DNA from: Nonomuraea candida | GTDB taxonomy: Bacteria; Actinomycetota; Actinomycetes; Streptosporangiales; Streptosporangiaceae | DNA length: 64,000 nucleotides | Reading direction: 5' to 3' | NCBI RefSeq assembly: GCF_000725485.1 | Contig: NZ_JOAG01000004.1 | Coordinates: forward strand, 1 to 64,000 | Shown: piece after piece, positions 12,909 to 21,989 of the stretch | Position numbering within the stretch: position 1 is the stretch's first letter | Layout: each line of letters starts with the position of its first letter | Notes under the pieces: model-generated | Seen by the model: only the letters and a program-made list of their open reading frames with translations | Told to the model about the DNA's origin: nothing | The model's database searches: none | Made by a program: the position numbers and the translations under genes

Positions 12909-14492
12909 TCAAGATCCACGCTGTGTCTGCTTGATGCGGATTGTTAGCTCGTTGACCTGGTTGTACATCGACTTGCGCTCGGCGATGAGCGACCGGATCT
13001 TGCGCTCGGCGTGCATGACGGTGGTGTGGTCACGGCCGCCGAACTGCTGGCCGATCTTCGGCAGCGACAGCTCGGTCAGCTCGCGGGCGAGGTACATCGC
13101 GATCTGCCGGGCGTTGACGAGCGCCCGGCTGCGCGAGGTGCCGCACAGGTCGTCGATGCTGATGCCGAAGTATTGGGCGGTCTCGCTCATGATCGCCGCG
13201 ATGGTGATCTCGGTGTCGGACTCCGAGGTGATCAGGTCCTTCAGCACCACCTCGGCGAGCTGCAGGTCGACGCCCTGCCGGTTGAGGCTGGCGAACGCGG
13301 TGACCCTGATCAGCGCGCCCTCCAGCTCACGGATGTTGGTGGAGATGCGGCTGGCGATGTATTCGAGCACCTCGGGCGGCGCGGCCAGGCCCTCCTGGAT
13401 GGCCTTCTTCCTGAGGATGGCGATCCGGGTCTCCAGCTCGGGCGGCTGCACGTCGGTGATCAGGCCCCACTCGAACCGGTTGCGCAGCCGGTCCTCCAGC
13501 GTGATGAGCTGCTTGGGCGCCCGGTCGCTGGAGATGACGATCTGCTTGTTGGCGTTGTGGAGCGTGTTGAAGGTGTGGAAGAACTCCTCCTGCGTCTGCT
13601 CCTTGCCCTCCAGGAACTGGATGTCGTCCACGAGCAGGATGTCGATCGCGCGATAGCGGCCGCGGAATCCGTCGGCCTTGTGGTCGCGGATGCTGTTGAT
13701 GAAGTCGTTGGTGAACTCTTCCGAGCTCACGTATCTCACTCGCGCGCCGTCGTACAGGCTCTGGGCGTAATGCCCGATCGCGTGCAGCAGGTGCGTCTTC
13801 CCCAGCCCCGAGTCGCCGTAGATGAACAGCGGGTTGTAGGCCTTCGCCGGCGATTCGGCGACCGCCACGGCCGCCGCGTGGGCGAACCGGTTGCTGGCGC
13901 CGATGACGAATGTCTCAAATGTGTACTTTTGATTGAGTCTGGCCGGTTCGCTGGGCTTGTTGCTCTTCGCCTCCCACCGGTTCGGCGCCGGTTCCGGCGC
14001 CTTCTCCACAGGCGGTGTGTACGGCTGGGCCTGTTCAAAAGAGAAGCCCTGCTGTGGATATTCGGTGGATATCTGGGGCTGCTCCGGCTGTGGAGAATAG
14101 AACTGTGGAGGCTCGGAAGCCTGGTTGTGCTGCGGTTGCACGGGCTGTGCATAACGCAGCTGACTCTCCACACCCTGGGGATAACTCTGAGTCACAGGCT
14201 GTTGATGAGCGTCGCCGGCGGGCTGCTCGGGCGCCGCTGTGTCGATCATCACGGCCACCCGCATGGTCCGGCCGAGCTCCTGGGAGAGCGCGTGGGTCAC
14301 CAGCGGGCGCAGCTTGTTGCTCTCGATGAGATCCTTGAGGAAGTCGTTGGGGACGCCGAGCACGATCGTGTCGTTGGCCAGGGCGATCGGCCGCACCATC
14401 GACAGCCAGGTGCGCTGCTGGATGGGCACGTTCTCGTTGAGGAAGTTGCCCAGGGCCCTCGCCCATACCGTGCCGAGGTCGACACCGTTCAT
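12909..14492 (-). CDS. dnaA: Chromosomal replication initiator DnaA
   Basis: AAA+ initiator of 527 residues that binds DnaA boxes and melts oriC. Domain I begins [20 protein letters not shown]. Domain II (roughly 90-190) is Pro/Gln-rich. Domain III has Walker [10 protein letters not shown] and Walker [11 protein letters not shown]. Domain IV carries the box-reading helix [14 protein letters not shown]. The frame is open 396 bases further upstream, but ATG 14492 with GGAGGAGGGGG is the homologous start. The domain II coding region contains several TGTGGA motifs (14002-14112). Confidence 0.97.
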   Translation of the reverse strand: MNGVDLGTVWARALGNFLNENVPIQQRTWLSMVRPIALANDTIVLGVPNDFLKDLIESNKLRPLVTHALSQELGRTMRVAVMIDTAAPEQPAGDAHQQPVTQSYPQGVESQLRYAQPVQPQHNQASEPPQFYSPQPEQPQISTEYPQQGFSFEQAQPYTPPVEKAPEPAPNRWEAKSNKPSEPARLNQKYTFETFVIGASNRFAHAAAVAVAESPAKAYNPLFIYGDSGLGKTHLLHAIGHYAQSLYDGARVRYVSSEEFTNDFINSIRDHKADGFRGRYRAIDILLVDDIQFLEGKEQTQEEFFHTFNTLHNANKQIVISSDRAPKQLITLEDRLRNRFEWGLITDVQPPELETRIAILRKKAIQEGLAAPPEVLEYIASRISTNIRELEGALIRVTAFASLNRQGVDLQLAEVVLKDLITSESDTEITIAAIMSETAQYFGISIDDLCGTSRSRALVNARQIAMYLARELTELSLPKIGQQFGGRDHTTVMHAERKIRSLIAERKSMYNQVNELTIRIKQTQRGS

Positions 14493-14939
14493 GGTGCGGT
14501 TCCCCCTCCTCCCTCTCGCGGCCCCCCGCGATCGTTTGTCCACATGGCGCGGTCGCCCACGGTGCTCGGCGACCCCTTCGTCCACACCTGGGGACGGACT
14601 GGCCCGCCCGCGTTCTCCACAGGTGATCCACAGGATGTCCACAGCGTGTGAGCGGGCCCGAAAGGCCCGACAGTATCTATGTGCACAGCGGTGTTCAAGA
14701 CGTTGTCCACAGCCTAGTGGCACCTGAGTGCACATCTTGTGGACGTGGGGCGGGCGGTGGAAAAGTGGCCTGTGGATTGGTGGACAACCGGTCCGGTTTG
14801 ACCTGAGCGCCCTCTGACCCGTAACGTACGACGGTCGGCTTGTCACGCGACGGCTATTTCGCGTGCCCTCGCTTTCCTGGCAGGCCACCCATGTGTGTTA
14901 GGCGCCCTTGCGGCGCACCATCAAGCCTGGAGCCCACCC
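14493..14939. promoter_or_regulatory. dnaA-rpmH intergenic region with second DnaA-box cluster
   Basis: Divergent promoter region for dnaA and rpmH, 447 bp. It has two perfect TTGTCCACA boxes (14536-14544 and 14703-14711). Variants are TCGTCCACA 14578, TTCTCCACA 14613, TGATCCACA 14624, ATGTCCACA 14635, TGTGGACGT 14738 and GGTGGACAA 14779. This fits DnaA autoregulation and makes the origin region bipartite around dnaA. Promoter hexamers cannot be placed with confidence. Confidence 0.75.
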
Positions 14940-15077
14940 GTGAGCAAGCGTACTTTCCAGCCGAACAACCGTCGCCGCGCGAAGACCCACGGCTTCCGGC
15001 TGCGGATGCGCACCCGGGCCGGTCGCGCCATCCTCGCCGCTCGCCGCCGCAAGGGCCGCGAGAAGCTGTCGGCCTGA
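14940..15077 (+). CDS. rpmH: 50S ribosomal protein L34
   Basis: Small very basic ribosomal protein of 45 residues, [18 protein letters not shown] and onward to REKLSA, matching the family in full. The GTG start at 14940 has GGAG 8 bases upstream. It opens the rightward rpmH-rnpA-yidD-yidC-jag-rsmG-parA-parB series that flanks oriC in most bacteria. Confidence 0.97.
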   Translation: MSKRTFQPNNRRRAKTHGFRLRMRTRAGRAILAARRRKGREKLSA

Positions 15078-15136
15078 TCGTCCCGCGCGACTACAGCCCG
15101 CCGGCGTTCCTCGCCGGCGGGCGTTAGACGTATACG

Positions 15137-15499
15137 GTGCTGTCCCGTGAATCCCGCATGCGACGCGGGGAGGAGTTCGAGGCGGCGGTCAGGCGCGGTA
15201 GGCGCGCCGGTCGCCCGACCCTTGTGGTGCATTTCACTATTTCGGGGGAAGATCCACCTCTGGTGGGTTTCGTGGTGAGCAAGGCCGTAGGCGGCGCCGT
15301 GACCCGAAACAAGGTCAAACGACGGCTCCGACACCTGATGCGGGACCGTCTCGACCGGTTGCCGCGAGGTAGCCTGCTTGTGGTACGCGCCAATCCACCG
15401 GCCGCGTCCGCGCGATTCGAGCACCTGGCCGCCGAACTCGATAGCGCGCTGGATCGTTTGCTCAGGCGGCGCGAGTCCTCGACGGGTGGACAGAAATGA
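15137..15499 (+). CDS. rnpA: Ribonuclease P protein component
   Basis: Protein subunit of RNase P, which with the RNA subunit trims tRNA 5' ends. It is 120 residues, starts GTG, and has the signature [17 protein letters not shown]. It lies 59 bases after rpmH, and its last codons overlap yidD by 4 bases, indicating coupled translation. Confidence 0.95.
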   Translation: MLSRESRMRRGEEFEAAVRRGRRAGRPTLVVHFTISGEDPPLVGFVVSKAVGGAVTRNKVKRRLRHLMRDRLDRLPRGSLLVVRANPPAASARFEHLAAELDSALDRLLRRRESSTGGQK

Positions 15500-15777
15500 C
15501 GGAGCAACCGCAAGGGGTGGTGCCGGGCCTCGCCGCCCGCGCGCTCATTCTCCCTATCCGGTTCTACCGGGCGTTCATCAGCCCGCTGCTCGGTCCACGT
15601 TGCCGGTTCTATCCGTCGTGCAGTGCCTACGGGCTCGAAGCGATTGCCGTACATGGGGCATTGCGCGGCATATGGCTGACTGTCCGGCGCATCGGGCGGT
15701 GCCACCCATTTCATCCCGGAGGTATAGACCCGGTGCCCCCACGCCCGGTCCGGTCCCACGAAACGCAAGGGAGATAG
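15496..15777 (+). CDS. yidD: Membrane protein insertion efficiency factor YidD
   Basis: Short membrane-associated factor of 93 residues that assists YidC-dependent insertion. The family core is clear: [32 protein letters not shown], with its conserved cysteines, then [15 protein letters not shown]. It overlaps rnpA by ATGA and precedes yidC by 4 bases. Confidence 0.93.
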   Translation: MTEQPQGVVPGLAARALILPIRFYRAFISPLLGPRCRFYPSCSAYGLEAIAVHGALRGIWLTVRRIGRCHPFHPGGIDPVPPRPVRSHETQGR

Positions 15778-15781
15778 CTCG

Positions 15782-16735
15782 GTGGAGCTGTCCTGGCTGA
15801 GCTGGCTGTACCAAGCCGTAGCCCAAGTCATCATCTGGATCCATACTGCATACAGCACGGTCCTCAACCCGGACAGCGGGCTGACCTGGGCGTTGACGAT
15901 CATCACGCTGACCGTGTTCATGCGGATCCTGATCTTCCCGCTCTTCCTCAAGCAGATGCGCTCGTCGCGGAAGATGCAGGAACTCGCCCCCAAGGTTCAA
16001 GAGCTGCGCAAGCGTTACGCCAAGGACAAGCAGCGCATGAACCAGGAGGTCATGGCTCTCTACCAGGGAGCGGGCGCGAACCCGCTCGGTGGCTGCCTTC
16101 CCGTCCTGGCCCAGTTCCCGATCTTCATCTCCATGTTCACGGTGCTGCAGAACATGGCGAACGGTCACGCCAAGTACGGCATGACCCAGGAACTGGTCGA
16201 CAGCGCCCGGTCCGCGCACATCTTCGGCGCGCCGCTGCCCGCCAACTTCTACATGTCCGGCTCCGAGATCGCCGGCTTCGACGCGGGCGTCGTACAGACC
16301 AAGATCGTGCTGGCGATCTTCGTCGCGATCAGCTCGCTGACCACGTTCCTCACCGTCCGGCAGAGCGTCACCCGCTCCATCGCGCAGATGCCGGACAACC
16401 CCATGGCGCAGCAGCAGAAGATCCTCATGTACATCTCGCCGCTGTTCGCCTTCTTCAGCCTGGGCTTCCCGCTCGGCCTGATCCTGTACTGGGTCACCAC
16501 CAACGTGTGGACGCTCGCCCAGCAGCACTGGTTCTACAGCCGCAACCCCATGCCGCAGTACGACGCCAAGGGCAACGTGATCCCGGTCGAGTCCAAGCCC
16601 GGCCTGATGGCGAAACTTCGCAAGACCACTCCGGAAGAACAGGCCCCCCCGGCCCCACCGGAGCCTAAGATCATTAGGAAGCAGCCGCCGAGCAGGCAGC
16701 CCCGCAGCAAGCGCACCGGCAGCAAGAAGTCTTGA
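15782..16735 (+). CDS. yidC: Membrane protein insertase YidC
   Basis: Oxa1/YidC/Alb3 insertase of 317 residues that inserts and folds inner-membrane proteins with or without SecYEG. It has the Gram-positive layout: an N-terminal segment, five hydrophobic membrane regions, the cytoplasmic hairpin MQELAPKVQELRKRYAKDK and the conserved NPLGGCLPVLAQFPIFISM. The tail is basic (RQPRSKRTGSKKS). GTG start with AAGGGAG upstream. Confidence 0.95.
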   Translation: MELSWLSWLYQAVAQVIIWIHTAYSTVLNPDSGLTWALTIITLTVFMRILIFPLFLKQMRSSRKMQELAPKVQELRKRYAKDKQRMNQEVMALYQGAGANPLGGCLPVLAQFPIFISMFTVLQNMANGHAKYGMTQELVDSARSAHIFGAPLPANFYMSGSEIAGFDAGVVQTKIVLAIFVAISSLTTFLTVRQSVTRSIAQMPDNPMAQQQKILMYISPLFAFFSLGFPLGLILYWVTTNVWTLAQQHWFYSRNPMPQYDAKGNVIPVESKPGLMAKLRKTTPEEQAPPAPPEPKIIRKQPPSRQPRSKRTGSKKS

Positions 16736-16755
16736 ACACGAAGGAGAGGCCGGCC

Positions 16756-17244
16756 ATGATCGAGGCCGAGCAGGAGAAGGCTCCTGATCTCAGCGCGCTG
16801 GAGCAGGAAGGCGAGATCGCTGCCGACTACGTCGAAGGTCTGCTCGACATCGCCGACATCGACGGTGACATCGACATGGACGTGGAGGGCGACCGCGCCC
16901 TGGTCTCCGTCGTCGGGCTCAAGAGCACCGAGCTCGTGGGGCCCCATGGCGAGGTCCTGGAGGCGCTGCAGGAGCTGACCCGTCTGGCCGTGCACCGGCA
17001 GACGGGGGAGCGGTCGAGGCTGATGCTCGACGTCGCCGGTTACCGCGAGCGCCGCAGGGCCGAGCTGACCAAGCTGGGCACCGAGATCGCCGGTCAGGTC
17101 AAGGAGCGCGGCGAGCCGAAGTCGCTGCACCCGATGACCCCGTTCGAGCGCAAGATCGTCCACGACGCGGTGGCCGCCGCCGGGCTGCGCAGCGAGTCCG
17201 AGGGCGAGGAGCCGCAGCGGTACGTCGTGGTCCTGCCCGCCTGA
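16756..17244 (+). CDS. jag: Jag/KhpB RNA-binding protein
   Basis: Single-stranded nucleic-acid-binding protein with a KH domain (around GDIDMDVEGDRALVSVVG) and a C-terminal R3H domain (RRRAELTKLG to HPMTPFERKIVHDAVAAAGL). ATG 16756 is chosen because AAGGAG lies 9 bases upstream; a TTG at 16732 overlapping yidC is possible but has no such site. KhpB proteins affect cell division and elongation in Gram-positives. A strong terminator follows. Confidence 0.9.
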   Translation: MIEAEQEKAPDLSALEQEGEIAADYVEGLLDIADIDGDIDMDVEGDRALVSVVGLKSTELVGPHGEVLEALQELTRLAVHRQTGERSRLMLDVAGYRERRRAELTKLGTEIAGQVKERGEPKSLHPMTPFERKIVHDAVAAAGLRSESEGEEPQRYVVVLPA

Positions 17245-17551
17245 GACGTCCTCACGGCATCCGGATCGGCCGTCTACCCGCCGCCGTGCGCGGGGTAGAC
17301 GGCCTTTCGCGTTTCTCGGGGTGCGGGGCCATATGCCGGATTCGCGGTGAGTTGGCGGCGTTGCGGATGGGCAGACGGCGTGCTCACAGGCCACCTTCAC
17401 CCTGGCCCGCTAGTCTTCCCTTGTGATCTCACCCCGTAGCCTTGGGGAGAGACCGGGCTCGAACCCGGGCCAGTCGCCGGCATACGCCGGCGTTCCCCGT
17501 GCCGACCCACCGATCCAGGGCCATGAGTCCTGAAGAAAGGGCCACCGACCA
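17245..17551. other. jag-rsmG intergenic region
   Basis: A 307-bp gap. It holds the jag terminator (17268-17304) and the rsmG upstream region. It also contains a CCGGGCTCGAACCCGG element at 17452-17467 that resembles a tRNA T arm on the minus strand, and a CGCCGGC hairpin at about 17474-17490. No complete tRNA and no gene is seen. Confidence 0.5.
17268..17304 (+). terminator. Terminator after jag
   Basis: Inverted repeat GGCCGTCTACCC / GGGTAGACGGCC with 12 perfect pairs and a short GC-rich loop, followed by TTTCGCGTTTC. It lies about 25 bases past the jag stop and should separate jag from rsmG. Confidence 0.8.
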
Positions 17552-18223
17552 GTGAGCGATGAGCTTCCGGAGCCGCCGGACATAGCACGGGACGTCTTTG
17601 CCGGGGAGGCTTGGGAGCGTGCCAACGCGTTCGCCGGGCTGCTGGCGGGGCCCGGTGTCGTCCGCGGGCTGCTGGGCCCGCGGGAGGTGCCCCGGATCTG
17701 GGATCGCCACCTGCTCAACTGCGCGGTCGTGGCCGAGGCCGTGCCGCCGGACGTACGGCTGGTGGACATCGGCTCGGGCGCCGGGCTGCCGGGGCTGGTG
17801 CTGGCGATCGTCCGGCAGGACATCACGGTCACGCTGCTGGAGCCGTTGCTGCGCCGTACCGTGTTCCTGGAGGAATGCGTCGAGGTGCTCAAGCTGGACA
17901 ACGTCGAGGTGCTGCGCGGCCGGGCGGAGGAGCTGGCGGGCAAGCGGGAGTTCGACGTCGCCAGCGCCCGCGCGGTGGCGCCGCTCGACCGTCTCCTGAA
18001 GTGGGCGATGCCGCTGCTCCACGAGGGCGGCGAGCTGATCGCGATGAAGGGGGAGCGGGCCGCCGGCGAGCTCGCCGAGGCCGAGCCCCAATTGCGGGCC
18101 AGCGGAGCCCGAACCGCCGAGCTTGTGACCGTCGGGCACGGTAAGGTCGAGCCGCCTGCAACATTGGTTCGGGTGGTAGCGGGTCGCACGCCGGAGCGAG
18201 CGAGGCGGCGACGAAGGAGGTGA
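17552..18223 (+). CDS. rsmG: 16S rRNA (guanine(527)-N(7))-methyltransferase RsmG
   Basis: SAM-dependent methyltransferase that modifies G527 of 16S rRNA; loss of activity is a known route to low-level streptomycin resistance. It is 223 residues, starts GTG, and has the RsmG hallmarks RIWDRHLLNC, VDIGSGAGLPGLVLAI (SAM loop), VTLLEPLLRRTVFLEE and SARAVAPLDRLLKW. The tail is Arg-rich. It ends 5 bases before the chosen parA start, whose ribosome binding site overlaps its last codons. Confidence 0.95.
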   Translation: MSDELPEPPDIARDVFAGEAWERANAFAGLLAGPGVVRGLLGPREVPRIWDRHLLNCAVVAEAVPPDVRLVDIGSGAGLPGLVLAIVRQDITVTLLEPLLRRTVFLEECVEVLKLDNVEVLRGRAEELAGKREFDVASARAVAPLDRLLKWAMPLLHEGGELIAMKGERAAGELAEAEPQLRASGARTAELVTVGHGKVEPPATLVRVVAGRTPERARRRRRR

Positions 18224-18228
18224 CGGTT

Positions 18229-19296
18229 GTGCCAGTCGCGTCTAGTGGTCTTGGCTGGCCGGGCAGCCGTCCGTCCGAGAGTCCAGCCGGGGTTGGCTGG
18301 CCCGAAATGGGCGTGTCGCGACAGCAAACTCCCGGCACCGGCACACCATCGGTTGAAAGGATGGCTATCGTGACCCAGACCCCCCTGAACCCCGGTGAAT
18401 CACCGTTGGTACGAGAGGCGCTCAGCTCAGTGGTTTCACGTGAAACATCTGCAACCCCGACGGCCGCTCAGTCCGGTGAGACCTCCGGCGACGGCAACGG
18501 CACCTGGCCGCGCCCGTCCAAGACCAGAGTGATCGCGGTGGCCAACCAGAAGGGCGGCGTGGGCAAGACGACGACGTCGGTCAACATCGCCGCCGCGCTG
18601 TCCATGCACGGCCAGCGCGTCCTCGTGGTGGACCTCGACCCGCAGGGCAACGCGTCCACGGCGCTGGCGACGGAGCACCGGGGCGATGTCCCGGACGTGT
18701 ACCAGGTGCTCGTGGACGATCTCCCGATGGCGGACATCGTCAAGCAGGTGCCGGACATGCCGAACCTCTACTGCGCTCCGGCGACCATCGACCTGGCGGG
18801 TGCGGAGATCGAGCTGGTCTCGCTGGTGGCCAGGGAGGCCCGCCTGCGGCGCGCGCTGGCGGCGTATGACGCGGTGGACCTCGACTACATCGTGATCGAC
18901 TGCCCGCCGTCTCTCGGGCTGCTGACGGTGAACGCACTGGTGGCCGCGGAAGAGGTCATGATCCCGATCCAGTGCGAATACTACGCGCTGGAGGGCCTCG
19001 GCCAGCTCCTCAGGAACGTCGACCTGATCAAGGCTCACCTCAACCCGACGCTGCGGCTCTCGACGATCGTGCTGACGATGTACGACGGGCGTACGCGGCT
19101 GGCGTCGCAGGTGGCGGAAGAGGTGCGGTCGCACTTCGGGGAGACGGTGCTGAAGACGGTGATCCCGCGGAGCGTGCGGTTGTCGGAGGCGCCCAGTTAC
19201 GGGCAGTCGGTGATGACGTACGATCCGGGGTCCAGCGGGGCGATGGCCTACATGGACGCCGCCCGCGAAATCGCCTACCGCGCCACCGTCTCCTGA
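18229..19296 (+). CDS. parA: Chromosome-partitioning ATPase ParA
   Basis: Walker-type ATPase that moves ParB-parS complexes and so segregates origins. The deviant Walker A KGGVGKTTT is followed by VLVVDLDPQGNAST and DYIVIDCPPSLG. The C terminus TYDPGSSGAMAYMDAAREI is typical. GTG 18229 is chosen because AAGGAGGTG lies 6 bases upstream; GTG 18220, ATG 18361 and GTG 18370 are alternatives. The N-terminal extension of about 100 residues is low-complexity, and a perfect parS is embedded in it (18433-18446, read as VSRET). Confidence 0.93.
   Translation: MPVASSGLGWPGSRPSESPAGVGWPEMGVSRQQTPGTGTPSVERMAIVTQTPLNPGESPLVREALSSVVSRETSATPTAAQSGETSGDGNGTWPRPSKTRVIAVANQKGGVGKTTTSVNIAAALSMHGQRVLVVDLDPQGNASTALATEHRGDVPDVYQVLVDDLPMADIVKQVPDMPNLYCAPATIDLAGAEIELVSLVAREARLRRALAAYDAVDLDYIVIDCPPSLGLLTVNALVAAEEVMIPIQCEYYALEGLGQLLRNVDLIKAHLNPTLRLSTIVLTMYDGRTRLASQVAEEVRSHFGETVLKTVIPRSVRLSEAPSYGQSVMTYDPGSSGAMAYMDAAREIAYRATVS
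18433..18446. promoter_or_regulatory. parS site inside parA
   Basis: Perfect 14-bp palindrome GTTTCACGTGAAAC, identical to the known actinobacterial ParB-binding site. It lies within the 5' part of parA, where it encodes part of Val-Val-Ser-Arg-Glu-Thr. Confidence 0.92.
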
Positions 19297-20376
19297 CCGT
19301 CACCGTCTCCCGACCGTCGCCGCCGTCCGGCCGTGGTCGTCTGGCCGCTCGCCTTGTGGCACTGGGGCCGCTGTCGTCGTCTGACCGTCGCCGCCGTCCG
19401 GCCGCTGTCGCCCGGTGGCCGCTGTCGCCCTGCGGCCTTGTGGCCCTTGTGGCCGCTGTCGCCCGGTGGCCGTCGTCGTCTGACGGCCGCCGTGTCGAGA
19501 CCGCCGTTGTCGTGTGACCGTCGCCGCCGCTTGATCGCTACCGTCGCCTGACCGTCACCCGCGCCTCCGCCTGCCTGGCGCCGTGGCGCGGGTTCCGTCG
19601 GTGTGCCATCGATGGGTGGGAGCCGCCGAGAGCGTCCGTCATGAGGGCCGTCGTGCCTGACGTCCCGTCGCGTGGGGGCTCGTTGCCTGAGGGCTCGTCA
19701 TGTCGGGGCTCATCGGGCGGAGGCGTCTGAGGGATTGTCGGGCCCGTCGGTGGAGACCCGTCGCGTGGAAGCTCGTCGGGTAGAGGCCGGTCGCGTGGCG
19801 TCCTGGCGGGTGGAAGCCGGCCGTGTGGGGGCTCGTCGGGTGGAGGCCGGTCGGGGTGGAGGCCTGGCGGGCGGAGGCCGGTCGGGTGGCGTCCTGGCGG
19901 GTGGAAGCCGGTCGGGTGGAGGCCGGTCGGGTGGCGTCCTGGCGGAGGGTGACTTGTCGTGCGGAGGCTCGCCACGTGAGGACCTGTTGTCTGGTTACCC
20001 ATCGTTCGGAGCCCGCCGGGGGACGCCGATGGCAGCGTGGTGGCCCGTTGCCGGACGGACGTCGGCCGGCCGTGCTTCTGGGTTCGGACCCTCGTCGCTG
20101 TTGCCTGGTCGTCACCGCTCACGTCTTGGCGGCAGTTGGCCGTCTCGATCCTCTCCGATCGGAGCGCTCGGCGATGGGTGGCGAGAGGGTGGTTGTGGAG
20201 GCCGCGGGTGGGTGGCAGGGCGTGTCTTGGAGCTGTCGGTCACGAGTTGGGCAGGTTCGTGACCGTGTCGGTGTAAATCCAACGGGGCGGTGTGTGGCGA
20301 GCGGGCACCCGGCAGGGTCGGCGACGGTAACCTCTCCTGAGGTGACCGGATTCGACCGGGTGGATGAGGAGACGCA
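19297..20376. other. Long repetitive parA-parB spacer
   Basis: A 1080-bp spacer, long for an operon usually separated by few bases. 19300-19560 is built from irregular CCGTCGCCG/TGGCCGCTGTCGCC units. 19746-19945 is a regular 15-bp minisatellite. The last 130 bp hold the parB upstream region, with GGAGACGC before its GTG. Open frames on both strands encode only low-complexity Arg/Gly or Pro/Thr repeats and are not credible genes. Confidence 0.7.
19746..19945. repeat. 15-bp minisatellite (45-bp higher-order unit)
   Basis: About 13 tandem copies of a 15-bp unit related to GTCGGGTGGAGGCCG. From 19881 three variants follow in order (GTCGGGTGGCGTCCT, GGCGGGTGGAAGCCG, GTCGGGTGGAGGCCG), forming a 45-bp higher-order repeat. 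One copy is 16 bp. A further diverged unit is at about 19966. Confidence 0.85.
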
Positions 20377-21339
20377 GTGAGTCAGCAGCGGCGGGGATTG
20401 GGCAAGGGGCTCGGGGCGCTCATCCCGACCAGTCCCATCGTTGACGGCGCGGGGTCGGCACCGGCCTCCGCGAACGGTTCAACGACGGAGACGGGCCCGA
20501 AGCCGATCGCCGGGGCGTACTTCAAGGAAGTCGCCCTGGACGCGATCGTCCCCAACCCGCGGCAGCCACGTGAGATCTTCGACGAGGAGCGGCTTGAAGA
20601 GCTGGCGGCCTCCATCCGTGAGGTCGGTCTGTTGCAGCCGATCGTGGTGCGCCCGGTCGGCGGTGGTCAGTACGAGCTGATCATGGGGGAGCGGCGTTGG
20701 CGGGCGTGCCAGCGAGTTGGCCTGGATTCGGTTCCCGCGATCGTGCGCAACACCCAGGACACCGATCTCCTGCGGGACGCGTTGATCGAGAACCTTCAGC
20801 GTGAGCAGCTGAACGCGCTCGAAGAGGCAGCGGCGTACCAGCAGTTGCTTGACGACTTCCAGGCGACGCACGATCAGCTCGCCAAGAAGGTCGGCCGGTC
20901 CCGTTCCCACATCACCAACACGCTGCGCCTCCTCAACTGCCCTCCCGAGATCCAGTTCAAGGTGGCCGCCGGGTCCATCACCGCCGGCCATGCCCGCGCC
21001 CTGCTCGGCCTCGACAGCGTCGAGGAGCAGATCCAGCTCGCGAAGCGCATCAGTGCGGAGCTCCTCTCGGTACGGGCCGTGGAGGAGATCGTCGCCATGG
21101 GGAGCGCCACCGCTGCCCAGAAGCCGGCTCGGGAGCGCAGGGCGCCCAAGCCGGTCGCCCCTGGTCTCACGCACCTTGCCGACCGGCTGTCGGACCACTT
21201 CGAGACCAAGGTCAAGGTGGACCTTGGGCGCCGGAAGGGGCGGATCGTGGTGGAGTTCGCGACGATCGACGACCTTGAGCGCATCATCGGGACGATGGCG
21301 CCTGAGGCGGCACGCGTGATGAGGGAAGCAGAGGACTGA
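20377..21339 (+). CDS. parB: Chromosome-partitioning protein ParB
   Basis: CTPase/DNA clamp that loads at parS and recruits ParA and SMC. It is 320 residues. The N terminus RRGLGKGLGALIP is the ParA-interaction motif. The nucleotide-binding domain has NPRQPR and GERRWRACQ. The helix-turn-helix reads KKVGRSRSHITNTLRLL and the C-terminal dimerisation region starts near THLADRLSDHF. GTG start with GGAGACGC upstream. Its target sites follow immediately downstream. Confidence 0.97.
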   Translation: MSQQRRGLGKGLGALIPTSPIVDGAGSAPASANGSTTETGPKPIAGAYFKEVALDAIVPNPRQPREIFDEERLEELAASIREVGLLQPIVVRPVGGGQYELIMGERRWRACQRVGLDSVPAIVRNTQDTDLLRDALIENLQREQLNALEEAAAYQQLLDDFQATHDQLAKKVGRSRSHITNTLRLLNCPPEIQFKVAAGSITAGHARALLGLDSVEEQIQLAKRISAELLSVRAVEEIVAMGSATAAQKPARERRAPKPVAPGLTHLADRLSDHFETKVKVDLGRRKGRIVVEFATIDDLERIIGTMAPEAARVMREAED

Positions 21340-21364
21340 CGGCCCACCTCTTCACCGGGCCGCC

Positions 21365-21955
21365 GTTTCACGTGAAACTGCCGCTTGGTGATCGCCCCCC
21401 ATCGGGGGTGTCCCTGTTTCACGTGAAACCCCGCCCCGGATCGCTCCTCATCGGTGCCCCTGTTTCACGTGAAACCGCTGCCCGGTGATCCCCGCTCGTC
21501 GGCGCCGCCGTTTCATCTGAACACGCCGCGCGGATGATCGCCCCCATTTGGTGTCGCCGTTTCATGTGAAACCGGCGTTCGGCGGTCGCTTCTCACCGGG
21601 GTGCGCTGTTCCATGTGGACCGCTGCCGGGCGTCCGCTCCCTGGTTGGGTGGCCGTCGTTTCACGTGAAACACGCCGTCCGCTGATCGACCCGCTCGTGG
21701 ACAACCGCTGTCCCGCTGAATACGTCGCCCATGGTTGGCCCTCCTCCCGAGGTGACCGCCGTCTCGCTTGGAACCAGCCTCCGCCTGGGGCGGGGGAGGG
21801 AGATTGCCGGTTCTTCCAGTGCCTGTTTCACGTGAAACCACGCTCGCGGCACCGCAGACGCTCCTCGTCATGGATTGAGACCGCACTGCCTTCGATGCGC
21901 GTTCGCGTCGCCTCTCACGTCAGCGCTCACCCAGCCGACGTGTTTCACGTGAAAC
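21365..21955. promoter_or_regulatory. parS array downstream of parB
   Basis: Six perfect GTTTCACGTGAAAC sites start at 21365, 21416, 21462, 21658, 21825 and 21942. A one-mismatch site is at 21559 (GTTTCATGTGAAAC), and decayed sites are at 21510 (GTTTCATCTGAACA) and 21608 (GTTCCATGTGGACC). The first seven are spaced 46-51 bp apart and the DNA between them is also related (GGTGATCGC, CCCCAT and GGTGTC elements recur), so this is a diverged tandem repeat with parS in each unit. The 650-bp gap contains no gene. Confidence 0.95.
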
Positions 21956-21989
21956 GAGGCCAATTTCGGAGACAGGCTCGGCGGGCAGG

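Noticed and set aside
17440..17530. tRNA-like T arm on the minus strand upstream of rsmG
   Set aside because: CCGGGCTCGAACCCGG resembles a T arm, but no acceptor stem, D arm or anticodon arm can be built around it.
18000..18223. Arg-rich tail of RsmG as a frameshift sign
   Set aside because: The reading frame continues naturally into the parA junction and tails of this kind occur in GC-rich relatives.
19538..20262. Open frames on both strands in the parA-parB spacer
   Set aside because: They encode only repeats dictated by the 15-bp unit, with no initiation signals or family.
21365..21955. Regular repeats considered as a CRISPR array
   Set aside because: The repeat core is the known parS palindrome, spacers are related to each other and no cas gene is near.
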